From: a virus
IMG/VR virus record: IMGVR_UViG_3300034418_004925
Location: 1 to 36,211 of that record
Direction: 5' to 3' (one strand)
DNA: 36,211 nt
This document shows, one piece after another, positions 1 to 8,057 of this stretch; the stretch's first letter is position 1; every line of letters starts with the position of its first letter. The translations under genes and the position numbers were made by a program. Below the pieces are notes generated by a model, which saw nothing but the letters and a program-made list of their open reading frames with translations, was not told the DNA's origin and did not search any database.

Positions 1-374
1 TCGGTCTGCTCTTCTAAAAAGTCTAGGGAATCTATACCAAATTCCTTTAGACCCTTTAGGATAGTTCCTTCATTAACAGAATACTTATCCTTCAACAAAT
101 ATAGTGCTGCAGCATAAGATGCAATCTTAGTTTTACCAAATGGGAGTTTATTCAGTAATCTTTTGACATTAAACACAAGCCGGATGAACGGCGTATAGTA
201 GTTTTTATACGCGTCTCTATCCTCTAGACTATTCGTGTTAAACGATTTAAGTCTTTTACCGTCTTTATCTATAATACCGTATTCATATGCCTTAGTCTTT
301 TCCCATGGCGTTGTAAGAAGCCTAAGGAATCTAAGTGTATAAATTATATCACCGGTAGATTTAAATATACCCAT
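1..374 (-). CDS. Hypothetical phage protein, 3' end cut by window edge
   Basis: An open frame runs from an ATG at 374 to the left edge with no stop, giving at least 124 residues. The protein starts MGIFKSTGDIIYTLRFLRLL and is mixed and basic, with no motif I can name. Its ATG overlaps the stop of the next gene upstream (TAATG), so the two are probably translationally coupled. It belongs to the late virion-type block and has no signal peptide or membrane segment. I infer a virion or assembly role from position only. Confidence 0.75.
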   Translation of the reverse strand, partial: MGIFKSTGDIIYTLRFLRLLTTPWEKTKAYEYGIIDKDGKRLKSFNTNSLEDRDAYKNYYTPFIRLVFNVKRLLNKLPFGKTKIASYAAALYLLKDKYSVNEGTILKGLKEFGIDSLDFLEEQT

Positions 375-742
375 TATATTTTTCTTAGCCTTTCTACCAC
401 AGTCTTATCCATCGGGATCTCTGTATATTGATCATTCTTAATATGACGAAGGAATATCAAAAACGGTTTCAACATAGGCCAATAGTCTGGCTTAATTTGA
501 AATTCTAACATTTTTAAACTAGGCTCTATATCAAACACATTAAATATAACAATAAGATGGTTCAGTATTAATCTTTCAGAAAGCTGACCGTCATTGGCAT
601 ACCTGTAGAATAGCCTTTTTAAATATTTAAATCTTTTCAGGTCATCATAAAATTCTTCTGCATCTATAACATTCGGTTTATAATAATTTCGAGCTGCATA
701 TAATAAAAAGTTTTCATCAGTTAGAGTTTCAAATAATTTCAT
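374..742 (-). CDS. Hypothetical phage protein, 122 aa
   Basis: A 122-residue soluble, probably helical protein (starts MKLFETLTDENF). I recognise no domain. The N-terminus is weakly like the F-x-x-[FL]-x-x-E leader shared by its right-hand neighbours, but the match is poor. It lies between two genes of the virion-type block, with 12 bases to the upstream gene and a TAATG overlap with the downstream one, so it is part of one long late transcript. Function unknown. Confidence 0.8.
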   Translation of the reverse strand: MKLFETLTDENFLLYAARNYYKPNVIDAEEFYDDLKRFKYLKRLFYRYANDGQLSERLILNHLIVIFNVFDIEPSLKMLEFQIKPDYWPMLKPFLIFLRHIKNDQYTEIPMDKTVVERLRKI

Positions 743-754
743 CTTAGGCCCTTA

Positions 755-1138
755 TTAACCTAGGATACCTCTCAAAGTCTCAATTAGTTTCGCTTTCGAT
801 TTTCTACGATCTAGTTCTACACCATTTTCTCTGCCGAGAGATTCCAATTCTGCTTTAGTCATTTCTTCTAGACTATCTATAACACCATCATCATTCAGGT
901 CTGCGATAACGTCATCGTTCTCTTCTTCGACGAATCCGGCTGCAGCCATTGCTGCTTGGATTTTACCCTCTTGATTCATATCTTGAATTTCTTCAAACGA
1001 AGGCATTCCATAGAATTCGTCGATCTGGGCTTGATTAAATCTAGATGAAACTAGAAGTTCATTTGTGTTAGGATCAACCCAGCCTTTCGATAAGACTGGG
1101 ACTGCACCTCTGCACCAATTAGGTGGTTTTATAGCCAT
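755..1138 (-). CDS. Hypothetical protein with C-terminal SAP/HeH-like helix-extension-helix
   Basis: The 127-residue protein begins MAIKPPNWCRGAVPVLSKGW, a conserved-looking N-terminal block with an indication of the protein's own shape (Trp/Cys/Pro-rich). Residues about 78-90 are acidic (DLNDDGVIDS) and resemble an EF-hand loop. Residues about 92-125 (MTKAELESLGRENGVELD, then RRKSKAKLIETL) look like a SAP or HeH DNA-binding helix-extension-helix, as found at the ends of several phage head-completion proteins. Good Shine-Dalgarno (AGGAGAATATAATG). In this late block it may be a head-tail or DNA-contacting virion protein; that is inference. Confidence 0.75.
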   Translation of the reverse strand: MAIKPPNWCRGAVPVLSKGWVDPNTNELLVSSRFNQAQIDEFYGMPSFEEIQDMNQEGKIQAAMAAAGFVEEENDDVIADLNDDGVIDSLEEMTKAELESLGRENGVELDRRKSKAKLIETLRGILG

Positions 1139-1147
1139 TATATTCTC

Positions 1148-1771
1148 CTACTCTTTAGTTACCGCTCCAGCTACAGGATTAATAATTTTCTTATCACCTG
1201 CCTTATTATCGTTGGAACGTGGCTTAGCATTTGGTCCTGCCTTATTTGCTTTAGAAGCATCGTCATGACCTAGCTTATCATAGTTGCTGATCTTGCTGCT
1301 ATCATCTACAGCATTATCAGCTCTCATATCCTCAGCACCTTTGTTACCTTTTTCGGTATCGCCCCACTCCTGAGACTTAGCTGCTTTTTTATAGTGCGCA
1401 TCGCGTTTCTCAAGAATACGGGCATATATGGTTGGGATAGTAGATTCTGCAGCCATTCCAGCTTCTGCATTAGGATCCTTTTTCTCTTTCTTATCCTTTT
1501 TAGGATTCATTACCACTTCTTCCTCTTCACCCACAGGTTTTTTGCTTTCCTTTTGATCGGCGATAGCTTTCGCTGTATCTTTTTTCATAGTCACTGGGTG
1601 TTTCTTACCATTAAAGGTAAAGTGGGATTGTCCAGCTTTATGCGCTGCAGCAGCTGCACCCATATAGGCATTACGTTCTGCTGTTGGAATCTCTTCCGGA
1701 ATTAAAAATTTTGATTCATTAACGCTGACTTCAGAATATCTTTCAGCCAACTTTTTGATCCATTCGCTCAT
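1148..1771 (-). CDS. Hydrophilic Lys/Ala-rich virion-type protein
   Basis: 207 residues, extremely hydrophilic, with charged runs (EEEEVV, KKDKKEKKD) in the middle and a disordered C-terminus rich in K, D, N and G. Residues about 38-70 form a compact block (GAAAAAHKAGQSHFTFNGKK) that looks like the only folded part. A second block (YARILEKRDAHYKKAAKSQE, about 116-135) resembles one in the 467-aa protein at 4921-6324 (AARDAHFKKMSKR). No enzymatic motif. Composition and position suggest a virion-internal or scaffold-like protein; identity unknown. Confidence 0.75.
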   Translation of the reverse strand: MSEWIKKLAERYSEVSVNESKFLIPEEIPTAERNAYMGAAAAAHKAGQSHFTFNGKKHPVTMKKDTAKAIADQKESKKPVGEEEEVVMNPKKDKKEKKDPNAEAGMAAESTIPTIYARILEKRDAHYKKAAKSQEWGDTEKGNKGAEDMRADNAVDDSSKISNYDKLGHDDASKANKAGPNAKPRSNDNKAGDKKIINPVAGAVTKE

Positions 1772-1784
1772 GATTGTTTTCTCC

Positions 1785-2063
1785 TTACATCCAAAGTTGA
1801 GCTGCGATTGATCCTGAAATAGCTATTAGTGCTATCCAGAATAGTTTATTTATTGTATGTACCGTACGACAGTTGTCTTCAACTTTTTTTTCTATTGCGT
1901 CAAGTTTTTCTGAAAACTTGTTCATACGTTCCCATGATCGTTCACGATACTCATTATAAGCATCCATCTTCTCTTCAAAGCGAGCAATAGAGACTATTAC
2001 ATCACCAAGCTTGTCGAGCTTTTCTTCGATTCGATCTAGTCTGTTATTTGTACTCTCTGGCAT
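1785..2063 (-). CDS. XhlA-like coiled-coil protein with C-terminal membrane anchor
   Basis: I chose the ATG at 2063 (MPESTNNRLDRIEEKLDKLG) because the frame upstream of it overlaps the neighbouring gene, and the neighbour's stop (2074) leaves room for this start. The 92-residue protein is a charged coiled coil (about 5-70) followed by one hydrophobic segment (about 74-90, FWIALIAISGSIAAQLWM). This is the layout of XhlA-type holin accessory or haemolysin proteins and of some phage spanin-like proteins. It may anchor at the inner membrane with a cytoplasmic N-terminus. No enzymatic residues. Confidence 0.75.
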   Translation of the reverse strand: MPESTNNRLDRIEEKLDKLGDVIVSIARFEEKMDAYNEYRERSWERMNKFSEKLDAIEKKVEDNCRTVHTINKLFWIALIAISGSIAAQLWM

Positions 2064-2073
2064 ATCTATAATC

Positions 2074-2382
2074 CTACCACTTTTCCTTATCCGCCCAATA
2101 AGCGGCTGACATTTTACCTTTAGCAATGTTTTTAGCGTGGCGGGCTTTAAACGACTTACGTCTAGCTTTTTGACGATCTGACTCACCTTTTTTAGGTGCA
2201 CCCGCAGTAGTAACCCCAGCTTGTCCGAATCGAATTGTTTTAACTTTATCGCCATCTTTCGCTACCACAATGTGGCTCTTTGTTGGGTGATCAGGAGTAC
2301 GCTTGGGTTTATTAAAACCTTTTACTCCCGCTCTAGCAATCCTAGGATCTTTTTCTTCGCAGAAAGTCTTAAAGGTAATCAT
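2074..2382 (-). CDS. Conserved basic marine-phage protein with capsid-targeting-like N-terminus
   Basis: 102 residues, strongly basic. The C-terminal half (FGQAGVTTAGAPKKGESDRQ through RHAKNIAKGKMSAAYW) matches a motif I recognise from structural-region proteins of marine T4-like phages: a Gly/Lys loop, an Arg/Lys helix and a final KMSAAYWADK. The N-terminus MITFKTFCEE fits the F-x-x-F-x-x-E leader shared by this block. The stop overlaps the 762-aa gene's start region by 4 bases. It probably packages with the virion and binds nucleic acid; biochemical function unknown. Confidence 0.8.
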   Translation of the reverse strand: MITFKTFCEEKDPRIARAGVKGFNKPKRTPDHPTKSHIVVAKDGDKVKTIRFGQAGVTTAGAPKKGESDRQKARRKSFKARHAKNIAKGKMSAAYWADKEKW

Positions 2383-4667
2383 TTCTCATCCTTTGCCATA
2401 GAACCAGATTTTATTGTGCCTGACTTTTTAATTTTGTTAATCAGCTTCATGTTTCTCATATTAGTAGCTGATTCATTCTTAGGGGATTCTGCAGATTTTT
2501 TAGCAGCCATTTTAGCCAGACGTTTTGCAAGATTTTTTGTTTTTATAACATTACCAAATTGATCTTTTCTTTCGGGCTCGGGCTTCTTCCATCCGGTATC
2601 TGTTTTCCATTCACCTTTTTCTTCCCTAATCGAAGCTTTATAAAGTTCTAATCCCTTCGCATACTTAGGATTCTTCATCATTTTTTTAGACTCGGGATTA
2701 TCAGGATTTTGGTGAGCCATACGTACAGTTGGTTCATCTAAATTATGCTTTTTCATATGATCCTTATATACACCAAACTTTTTAGAGTCCACACTTGGCC
2801 CGAATCTATTTCTCATTGTGGTCATTGTGTGGCGTGGTCCGGCCTCAGATACGGTTTCTTCTTTTCTTAGCATTTTAATATGTTTTTGCATAACAGATAG
2901 AATCTTTTCACGTGGTTCAGTATCCAACTCATCAACAAACTTGTTAAGCTGTTTGCTTTGATTTCTCTTCATCAACATAACAGCTTTCATAAAGTCGTTT
3001 TTGTCAATTCCACCAGACTTACGTGCATAAGCTTCCAACTCTTTTGCTGCTGTCGCCATGTTACCTTCATCAACTTGTACAGAATCTTTGATATTGTTTT
3101 TCTTTTTGTACTTGTCGTATTGACCGTCTGGATTGATACCACGCTTACTAGCTTTTGCATCAGCCTTATCAGTGTCCATCATATGCTTAGCATAACCCAT
3201 TTTAGCCATTTTTGGATCTTGCTTTTTATGCTCTGCATCTTTCTGATCTTGACGCTTCTTACGAATTGCCTGCATGTTCTTCATTGTCATCATACGATCT
3301 TTAGATGTGTATTTACCACCAAACATACCAGACTTATCAGCATACTTAGCAGATGTGCCAACTGCTTCATCTACAGATTTTTCTCTTTCACGTCTAAGGT
3401 CGGAAGTTAAGTCCTCATTCGTTTGGGCATCGTCGTCATTCATCATATAACGATGTGCAGAGTTTAGATAGTCTGCTGCCTTAGTAATTTTATTTTGTAC
3501 CCATTCTGGTAAGTTTTGATCGTCAGAGAACATCTTAATCATGTGCTCTGCATCTGTTAGAATACCTTTTAGCTGGGTCTTAGCCATTGCACCTTCGTTA
3601 TCATATTCGCCAGGATCTTTCTCTTCCATTGTTGACCGAGGTCTTTTATTCATAACTGTTTGAGTACGCTTTGTTACTTTATCAAGTTTTTTATCAATGT
3701 GTTTCATAGTCGGACTAGTTATACCAAGACGGCCAAACGCATCAGCTTCTGTGTAAGACTCTTTTTTAATCCAGTTCTTTCCTTCTGGATTATATGCATC
3801 GTACATGCAGCTTTCACTCTTTGGTTTACCGAATTCGTCACCACAGTGTTTGCAGCACATACCATTCATATCTTTTTCTTCTTTGACTGCCTTACGGGCT
3901 TTATTGAACATAGCATCGTCACCAGTAATCATGCCAATTAATTCTCCAAGCATATCGAATAGAATGCCCCGTTCTTTTTGTGGAACAGCTTTACCATCCT
4001 TCATAAGTGTTAAGGCACGAACGATCTTCGTCATATCCTTTTTATCCATAAGACCTAGGCGAACAAGCTGCTTAACCTTTTCCATTTCCGGATCTTGTGC
4101 TTCTAGAATCTCTGTCCCTTCTTTTACTGATTCATTATATTGATTGGCTTTTTGAGTGGCTGCATGTGCTGCTTGGCTAGTTGCACCACCGGCAGCTTGG
4201 GGACGAAGATGAGCTGGCTTAGAAAGATGTTTATCGAAATATGATGCAGCTTTCATATGAGCTCTTGCAGCTGCTTTATGTGCAGAAGCTGCCATTTTAT
4301 CACCAGCTTTATGCGCTTTTTCAGCTTGCGAGTTGTGATGATCAGCTTGATCTTCGTGTGCATCAGCACGGCTCTCAATGCTACCTTTTAAATATGCTCC
4401 TTCTGCTATCTTTTTAGCTTGCCATGTAGCAATGGCCATTTTCTTTTTCATATCCATACCTGGATTATCCCTTTCCATAGCCTTTGCAATCTCCTCCCGC
4501 TTCTTTTTCTCAGCAGGGGTCAAGGTCTTTTCATTGGTCTCTTCCTTTTTCACAGGAACCATCCGGATTTTAGTCTTACCATCCTTATCAATATATTTCT
4601 CAGGCTTCTTATCAGCCGATTGCGTGGTCTTATCCCAGTTTTCTTTTATTTCTTTTATGGTTTTCAT
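2379..4667 (-). CDS. Large multi-module virion-internal-type protein (762 aa)
   Basis: A 762-residue, lysine-rich, modular protein. Residues about 50-90 form a module (AEKKKREEIAKAM, then MAIATWQAKKIAEG). About 95-175 is an Ala/His-rich helical stretch. About 270-295 contains a Cys cluster (MCCKHCGDEFGKPKSESC) that could bind zinc. The rest is charged helical segments ending in Lys-rich tails. It starts MKTIKEIKENW, close to the T4 internal-protein leader MKTYQEFIAE. It contains several I/L-x-E sites of the kind T4 prohead protease gp21 recognises. I infer a packaged, possibly processed internal protein; no enzyme motif seen. Confidence 0.75.
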   Translation of the reverse strand: MKTIKEIKENWDKTTQSADKKPEKYIDKDGKTKIRMVPVKKEETNEKTLTPAEKKKREEIAKAMERDNPGMDMKKKMAIATWQAKKIAEGAYLKGSIESRADAHEDQADHHNSQAEKAHKAGDKMAASAHKAAARAHMKAASYFDKHLSKPAHLRPQAAGGATSQAAHAATQKANQYNESVKEGTEILEAQDPEMEKVKQLVRLGLMDKKDMTKIVRALTLMKDGKAVPQKERGILFDMLGELIGMITGDDAMFNKARKAVKEEKDMNGMCCKHCGDEFGKPKSESCMYDAYNPEGKNWIKKESYTEADAFGRLGITSPTMKHIDKKLDKVTKRTQTVMNKRPRSTMEEKDPGEYDNEGAMAKTQLKGILTDAEHMIKMFSDDQNLPEWVQNKITKAADYLNSAHRYMMNDDDAQTNEDLTSDLRREREKSVDEAVGTSAKYADKSGMFGGKYTSKDRMMTMKNMQAIRKKRQDQKDAEHKKQDPKMAKMGYAKHMMDTDKADAKASKRGINPDGQYDKYKKKNNIKDSVQVDEGNMATAAKELEAYARKSGGIDKNDFMKAVMLMKRNQSKQLNKFVDELDTEPREKILSVMQKHIKMLRKEETVSEAGPRHTMTTMRNRFGPSVDSKKFGVYKDHMKKHNLDEPTVRMAHQNPDNPESKKMMKNPKYAKGLELYKASIREEKGEWKTDTGWKKPEPERKDQFGNVIKTKNLAKRLAKMAAKKSAESPKNESATNMRNMKLINKIKKSGTIKSGSMAKDEK

Positions 4668-4921
4668 TTATTTAACCTCGCTTTTTGCTTAGCCCATAGA
4701 TCGGGATCGCCTTTAACTCTTGTTCTTCCACCAGTAATAAAACTATTTACTCTAGCCATTCCCCATTGTTGTGGGGTGGTACCAGGCTTGTGACCAACCT
4801 TCCAAGCTGCTACGCCTCTGCTATAAACCTTTTTCAGGATTCCTAATGAGAATCCTGATTTCTTAGCTTTATCAGCCAGAGCTGAATCTGAACTCTCCAA
4901 AAATAATTGAAATGATTTCAT
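4664..4921 (-). CDS. DUF5824-like small protein with capsid-targeting-like leader
   Basis: 85 residues. After the leader MKSFQLFLESS comes a compact block (KKVYSRGVAAWKVGHKPGTT, PQQWGMARVNSFITGG) that I recognise as the DUF5824-type domain found in many marine phages and some larger viruses. The function of that domain is not known to me. The stop overlaps the start of the 762-aa gene (ATGA-type), and its start abuts the next upstream gene, so it is embedded in a tightly packed late operon. The leader is the best match in the block to the T4 sequence MKTYQEFIAE. Confidence 0.8.
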   Translation of the reverse strand: MKSFQLFLESSDSALADKAKKSGFSLGILKKVYSRGVAAWKVGHKPGTTPQQWGMARVNSFITGGRTRVKGDPDLWAKQKARLNK

Positions 4922-6324
4922 TAGTCATCCCCGTACATTTGTTTAAACTTTTTCGTATACTGTGATGGCTTTGTGCCTTTTGCTCTAGCCTTCTTATCAC
5001 CTGGTGCATCTTTATATAGATCTGGATTACCGTGATCATCACGCTTAGACATTTTCTTAAAGTGTGCGTCACGTGCTGCCTTTGTGGACTTAGACTTTAT
5101 ACCCATTTGGAATGTAGCAGGCTGTGAACCTTTACGGTCATCAATATCAGGATCCTGACGAACCTGGATCTTTTCCTGCATAGGCTTTTGCTTTAGGTAT
5201 TTCTTACGAGAAATTGGCGGGCCACCATATTCGTTTACATCTTCACCCTTTGCCCGTCTCAAAGCATCTGGTGTTGGTGCACCCTTTTCGCCTTTTTTTC
5301 TCATCCGCTCGCCACGTGCGCGTTTGGCCCAAATGTTAGCCCATAGACTTTCATTCTGACCTGGGGTCATCTTCTTAGCGTGTTTAGCAGATGCATCAGT
5401 ACCCCATTCATATGGGGTTGTTTCTTCGTTTGAAGCTTCTCTAATGACGCCATCAAAATCATCATTAGGTATATCCTGTACATCCCAGTTTACTTGTTGA
5501 TTAGGATCAACCTTAGAAATATCATCCAGCCAACATCTCCAGGTCTCTCCTTTAGATTCCACAATAACATAATTCGTACCAAGATGTTGGATGTTACCAA
5601 CAATCCCGTGTCTAGTCATTACGACCTGGTCCCCCTTCTCAAATATGTTATCTCGAATGTAGGCTTCCCTAAGTTCGGATACTGGCTCTAGTTGTACGTG
5701 GTTTTTAAACTGTTTAGCCTCTTTTAATCCCATTGCCTTACGAATAGTGTTAAACATTTTTTTGGCATCAGGATTAGAAACTGCCTTTGGTAATCCTTGT
5801 GAAAAGGATACAAAGTCATTATCCTTTGCAAAACCTCTCATCTTAGATGCTGACATACCTTCAACACCTTCTGAATCAGGATCTCTCTCACCTGCAGAGA
5901 TTACTTTAATTGATTTAAAATTATAGAATCCATGAGTAGATTTCTTACCATTATATTTCTTCAGTAATATATCAAACTCGTTTAGACGATCTGATCCGAC
6001 TACCATTACTAGATTTATAAATCCCTCATCATATAAAGCAGATGCTGCTGCCATAGGATTATTAACTTTTTTATTCATCATAATGGATCGAGCATGCTTA
6101 GGGAATAACTTCCTAGCAAATTTAATCTTTTCTTGATATTTTAATGGATTCTTATTTTGATCCTGGGATTGGGATAGAAAGACTCTATACGGATTGGATC
6201 CAGATTTCTGGGATAAAACATCAAGCAACTTACCATGACCAATCGTCGGGGGATTCATTCTCCCGAACGTAAAGAATACAGTCTTTTCCTCTTCTACTAA
6301 AAACTGTGAAAAACTGTTAAACAT
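4921..6324 (-). CDS. Nucleotidyltransferase-domain virion-type protein (467 aa)
   Basis: I chose ATG at 6324 (MFNSFSQFLVEEEK) over a GTG 30 bases upstream, because that removes the overlap with the preceding gene and restores the shared leader. Residues 15-200 are a HIGH-type nucleotidyltransferase fold: FFTFGRMNPPTIGHGKLL (TIGH at 27-30), then a GSDR motif and an ISASK-like SASKMR, as in NMN/pantetheine-phosphate adenylyltransferases. About 230-280 is a KOW/SH3-like strand block (GDQVVMTRHGIVGNIQHLG). The C-terminus is basic, with the repeated module LWANIWAKRARG. Probably packaged in the virion; substrate unknown. Confidence 0.8.
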   Translation of the reverse strand: MFNSFSQFLVEEEKTVFFTFGRMNPPTIGHGKLLDVLSQKSGSNPYRVFLSQSQDQNKNPLKYQEKIKFARKLFPKHARSIMMNKKVNNPMAAASALYDEGFINLVMVVGSDRLNEFDILLKKYNGKKSTHGFYNFKSIKVISAGERDPDSEGVEGMSASKMRGFAKDNDFVSFSQGLPKAVSNPDAKKMFNTIRKAMGLKEAKQFKNHVQLEPVSELREAYIRDNIFEKGDQVVMTRHGIVGNIQHLGTNYVIVESKGETWRCWLDDISKVDPNQQVNWDVQDIPNDDFDGVIREASNEETTPYEWGTDASAKHAKKMTPGQNESLWANIWAKRARGERMRKKGEKGAPTPDALRRAKGEDVNEYGGPPISRKKYLKQKPMQEKIQVRQDPDIDDRKGSQPATFQMGIKSKSTKAARDAHFKKMSKRDDHGNPDLYKDAPGDKKARAKGTKPSQYTKKFKQMYGDD

Positions 6325-6325
6325 A

Positions 6326-6778
6326 TTAAGATCGCTTTTTACCCATTTCTGCACGTCTTAGTTGTGGTAACAACTTTTTAGCCAACCGGTTAACCCGCGG
6401 CTTCATTTTATCTAGACGGGCTTCTATTTCTTTTTTTCTAGAGGGGGTAAGATCTCTCTTAGCAATACCTTGAGTCAGCTTTTTAGCCATTGCTCTACGA
6501 GCAGCTTTTTGGGCTCTCTTAGCTAGAACCTTAGCACTAGCAATTTTAGCTTTGGCTTTTTTAGCACCGACTTTTATACGGGCTTGGTATTTTCTCATGG
6601 TACGAGCTTTCTTACGGCGTTGAGCCATTGTAAGAGCTTCATCCGTTGGCTCTACAGATTCCCCTGTGTTGCCTGTCGGTGTATCCATTTTTCTTTTCTT
6701 TGCCTGACGCTTAATTAGTTCATCTTCGCCCGGCATATAATCTACTGGTGTAAAATCTTTAAAACTGACCTTTGCCAT
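6326..6778 (-). CDS. Very basic Lys/Arg/Ala-rich virion-type protein
   Basis: 150 residues. From about residue 50 to the end the sequence is Lys, Arg and Ala (ALTMAQRRKKARTMRKYQAR and onward), forming long amphipathic helices and ending KKLLPQLRRAEMGKKRS. This histone-like composition matches proteins of marine T4-like phages in the same gene neighbourhood. The N-terminus (MAKVSFKDFTPVDYMPGEDE) is only a weak version of the capsid leader. It likely binds DNA or scaffolds the head interior. Two bases separate its stop from the next start. Confidence 0.8.
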   Translation of the reverse strand: MAKVSFKDFTPVDYMPGEDELIKRQAKKRKMDTPTGNTGESVEPTDEALTMAQRRKKARTMRKYQARIKVGAKKAKAKIASAKVLAKRAQKAARRAMAKKLTQGIAKRDLTPSRKKEIEARLDKMKPRVNRLAKKLLPQLRRAEMGKKRS

Positions 6779-8020
6779 TTAGTTCCTCGTTGGTTTGTCC
6801 CATCCTTTTAATATATCTGGTGAAAAGTTGTTGTATGAGAACTCCATACGATCAACAAGTTTCACAGCGTCACCACCTAATTTGTCAATAGCAACAAAGC
6901 CTTCGGCTCCCGTTACTTTAAATCCATTCTTACTCTTAACAAAAGTTGAAATATTTTGTAAAGTATTAAGCTTATTTATAAGTTTTAATTTCACAAGAAC
7001 GATCAATTTTTGTAGATCAAACATCTTTTCTAGTGATTTTTTATTATCGTTCGAAAAAAAGCTTAATATTTTTTCTAGTTTATCTCTTTGGGTTGCTTTA
7101 CCCTTTTCGCTTGTTCTTTTAGCTATTTCTTTGGCGTATCTAAGTCTGATCCACCTAATGAGCATTGATACGTGTCTTCCTGAATCTCCAATGACCTGTC
7201 CCTTTCTGACATACTTATTATTGAATTGCTCAATGAGGCGCGGTAGCTCTTCATGTGATTCGAGCTCCCTAAGGGTTGATCCGGCGATCTGGTTAAATAG
7301 TTTGCCAATTTCGGAAAGATTCGCGTTAACATCATCTGTGTCCTTTTTACTCATGGTTGCTTTAGTTAGGTCCCTTAACATTGCATCTTGTGACCAAACA
7401 TTTTTACTTTTCTTTAGCGAGGAAACATCGACGCCGTAGTCTGCCCTATAGGTGGCAAAACCTCCACTTGGATTGGATGATCTATAAGTTGTGTGCCAAA
7501 CAATTCCGATTTTCGCGGTTCTGACCGCTGCAGCAGAAGGGCTGCTAGCAGGTATAGCATAGACGATAGTATTAGGGTGGAAAGTAATATAGTCCTCACC
7601 ATTAATTTTTTTCCTTTTAATATCCCCTGGTCCATATAAAAAATCACCTTGGATAATACCTTTAATTCCTAACTCTGGTAAATGCTTTAGTGCGAGCTTA
7701 AGCTTAACAGCCAGATCACCGCTAGTATCAGCATCCACGTCAGAATCAGATTTATAGACCTTAGGATTCTTATTAAAGATTCCCTTTTTGGCGACAAAGA
7801 ATTTGCCGTCACGTGGATCAGTGCCAGCAAAAATAGCAGGAGCGCCATCCCACTTAACAGATACATTACCGTCATGCTCACCTCTTAACATATCTCTTAG
7901 ACTCCGAAGAGCCATTATAGCATCCCGTGTTCCTTTGACACCTCCATAGAGGACCTTGTCCTCAATATGAGTCATGTGTGTATTTTTCTGTTCTGTTATA
8001 TATGAGCTAAAGTTTTCCAT
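6779..8020 (-). CDS. Ligase-like nucleotidyltransferase (DUF6267-like) with capsid leader
   Basis: 413 residues. Leader MENFSSYITEQK is followed by SVKWDGAPAIF (KWDG at 56-59), the KxDG motif that carries the AMP-lysine in ATP-dependent DNA/RNA ligases and capping enzymes. Then come GIIQGDFLYG (about 121-130, like motif III), GIVWHTTYR (about 172-180, like motif IIIa) and near the C-terminus EGFVAIDK (like motif IV) and KLGGDAVKLV (like motif V). The family is the one I know as DUF6267 in marine phages. I infer adenylyltransferase or RNA/DNA-ligase chemistry, perhaps delivered with the DNA. Activity unproved. Confidence 0.75.
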   Translation of the reverse strand: MENFSSYITEQKNTHMTHIEDKVLYGGVKGTRDAIMALRSLRDMLRGEHDGNVSVKWDGAPAIFAGTDPRDGKFFVAKKGIFNKNPKVYKSDSDVDADTSGDLAVKLKLALKHLPELGIKGIIQGDFLYGPGDIKRKKINGEDYITFHPNTIVYAIPASSPSAAAVRTAKIGIVWHTTYRSSNPSGGFATYRADYGVDVSSLKKSKNVWSQDAMLRDLTKATMSKKDTDDVNANLSEIGKLFNQIAGSTLRELESHEELPRLIEQFNNKYVRKGQVIGDSGRHVSMLIRWIRLRYAKEIAKRTSEKGKATQRDKLEKILSFFSNDNKKSLEKMFDLQKLIVLVKLKLINKLNTLQNISTFVKSKNGFKVTGAEGFVAIDKLGGDAVKLVDRMEFSYNNFSPDILKGWDKPTRN

Positions 8021-8057
8021 GTAATCTTTATACTACCTCGTTACAATAAAGTCAACA

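Noticed and set aside
1822-1840. AATAAATA-type boxes here and near 33232
   Set aside because: Mismatched first base, inside coding sequence, with no gene start at the usual 30-base distance.
2958-3410. 150-residue plus-strand open frame
   Set aside because: Opposite the 762-aa virion-type gene; Phe/His/Ile-rich composition is typical of a shadow of Lys-rich codons.
6795-7439. 214-residue plus-strand open frame
   Set aside because: It lies fully opposite the ligase-like gene, which has clear family motifs; no Shine-Dalgarno or domain.
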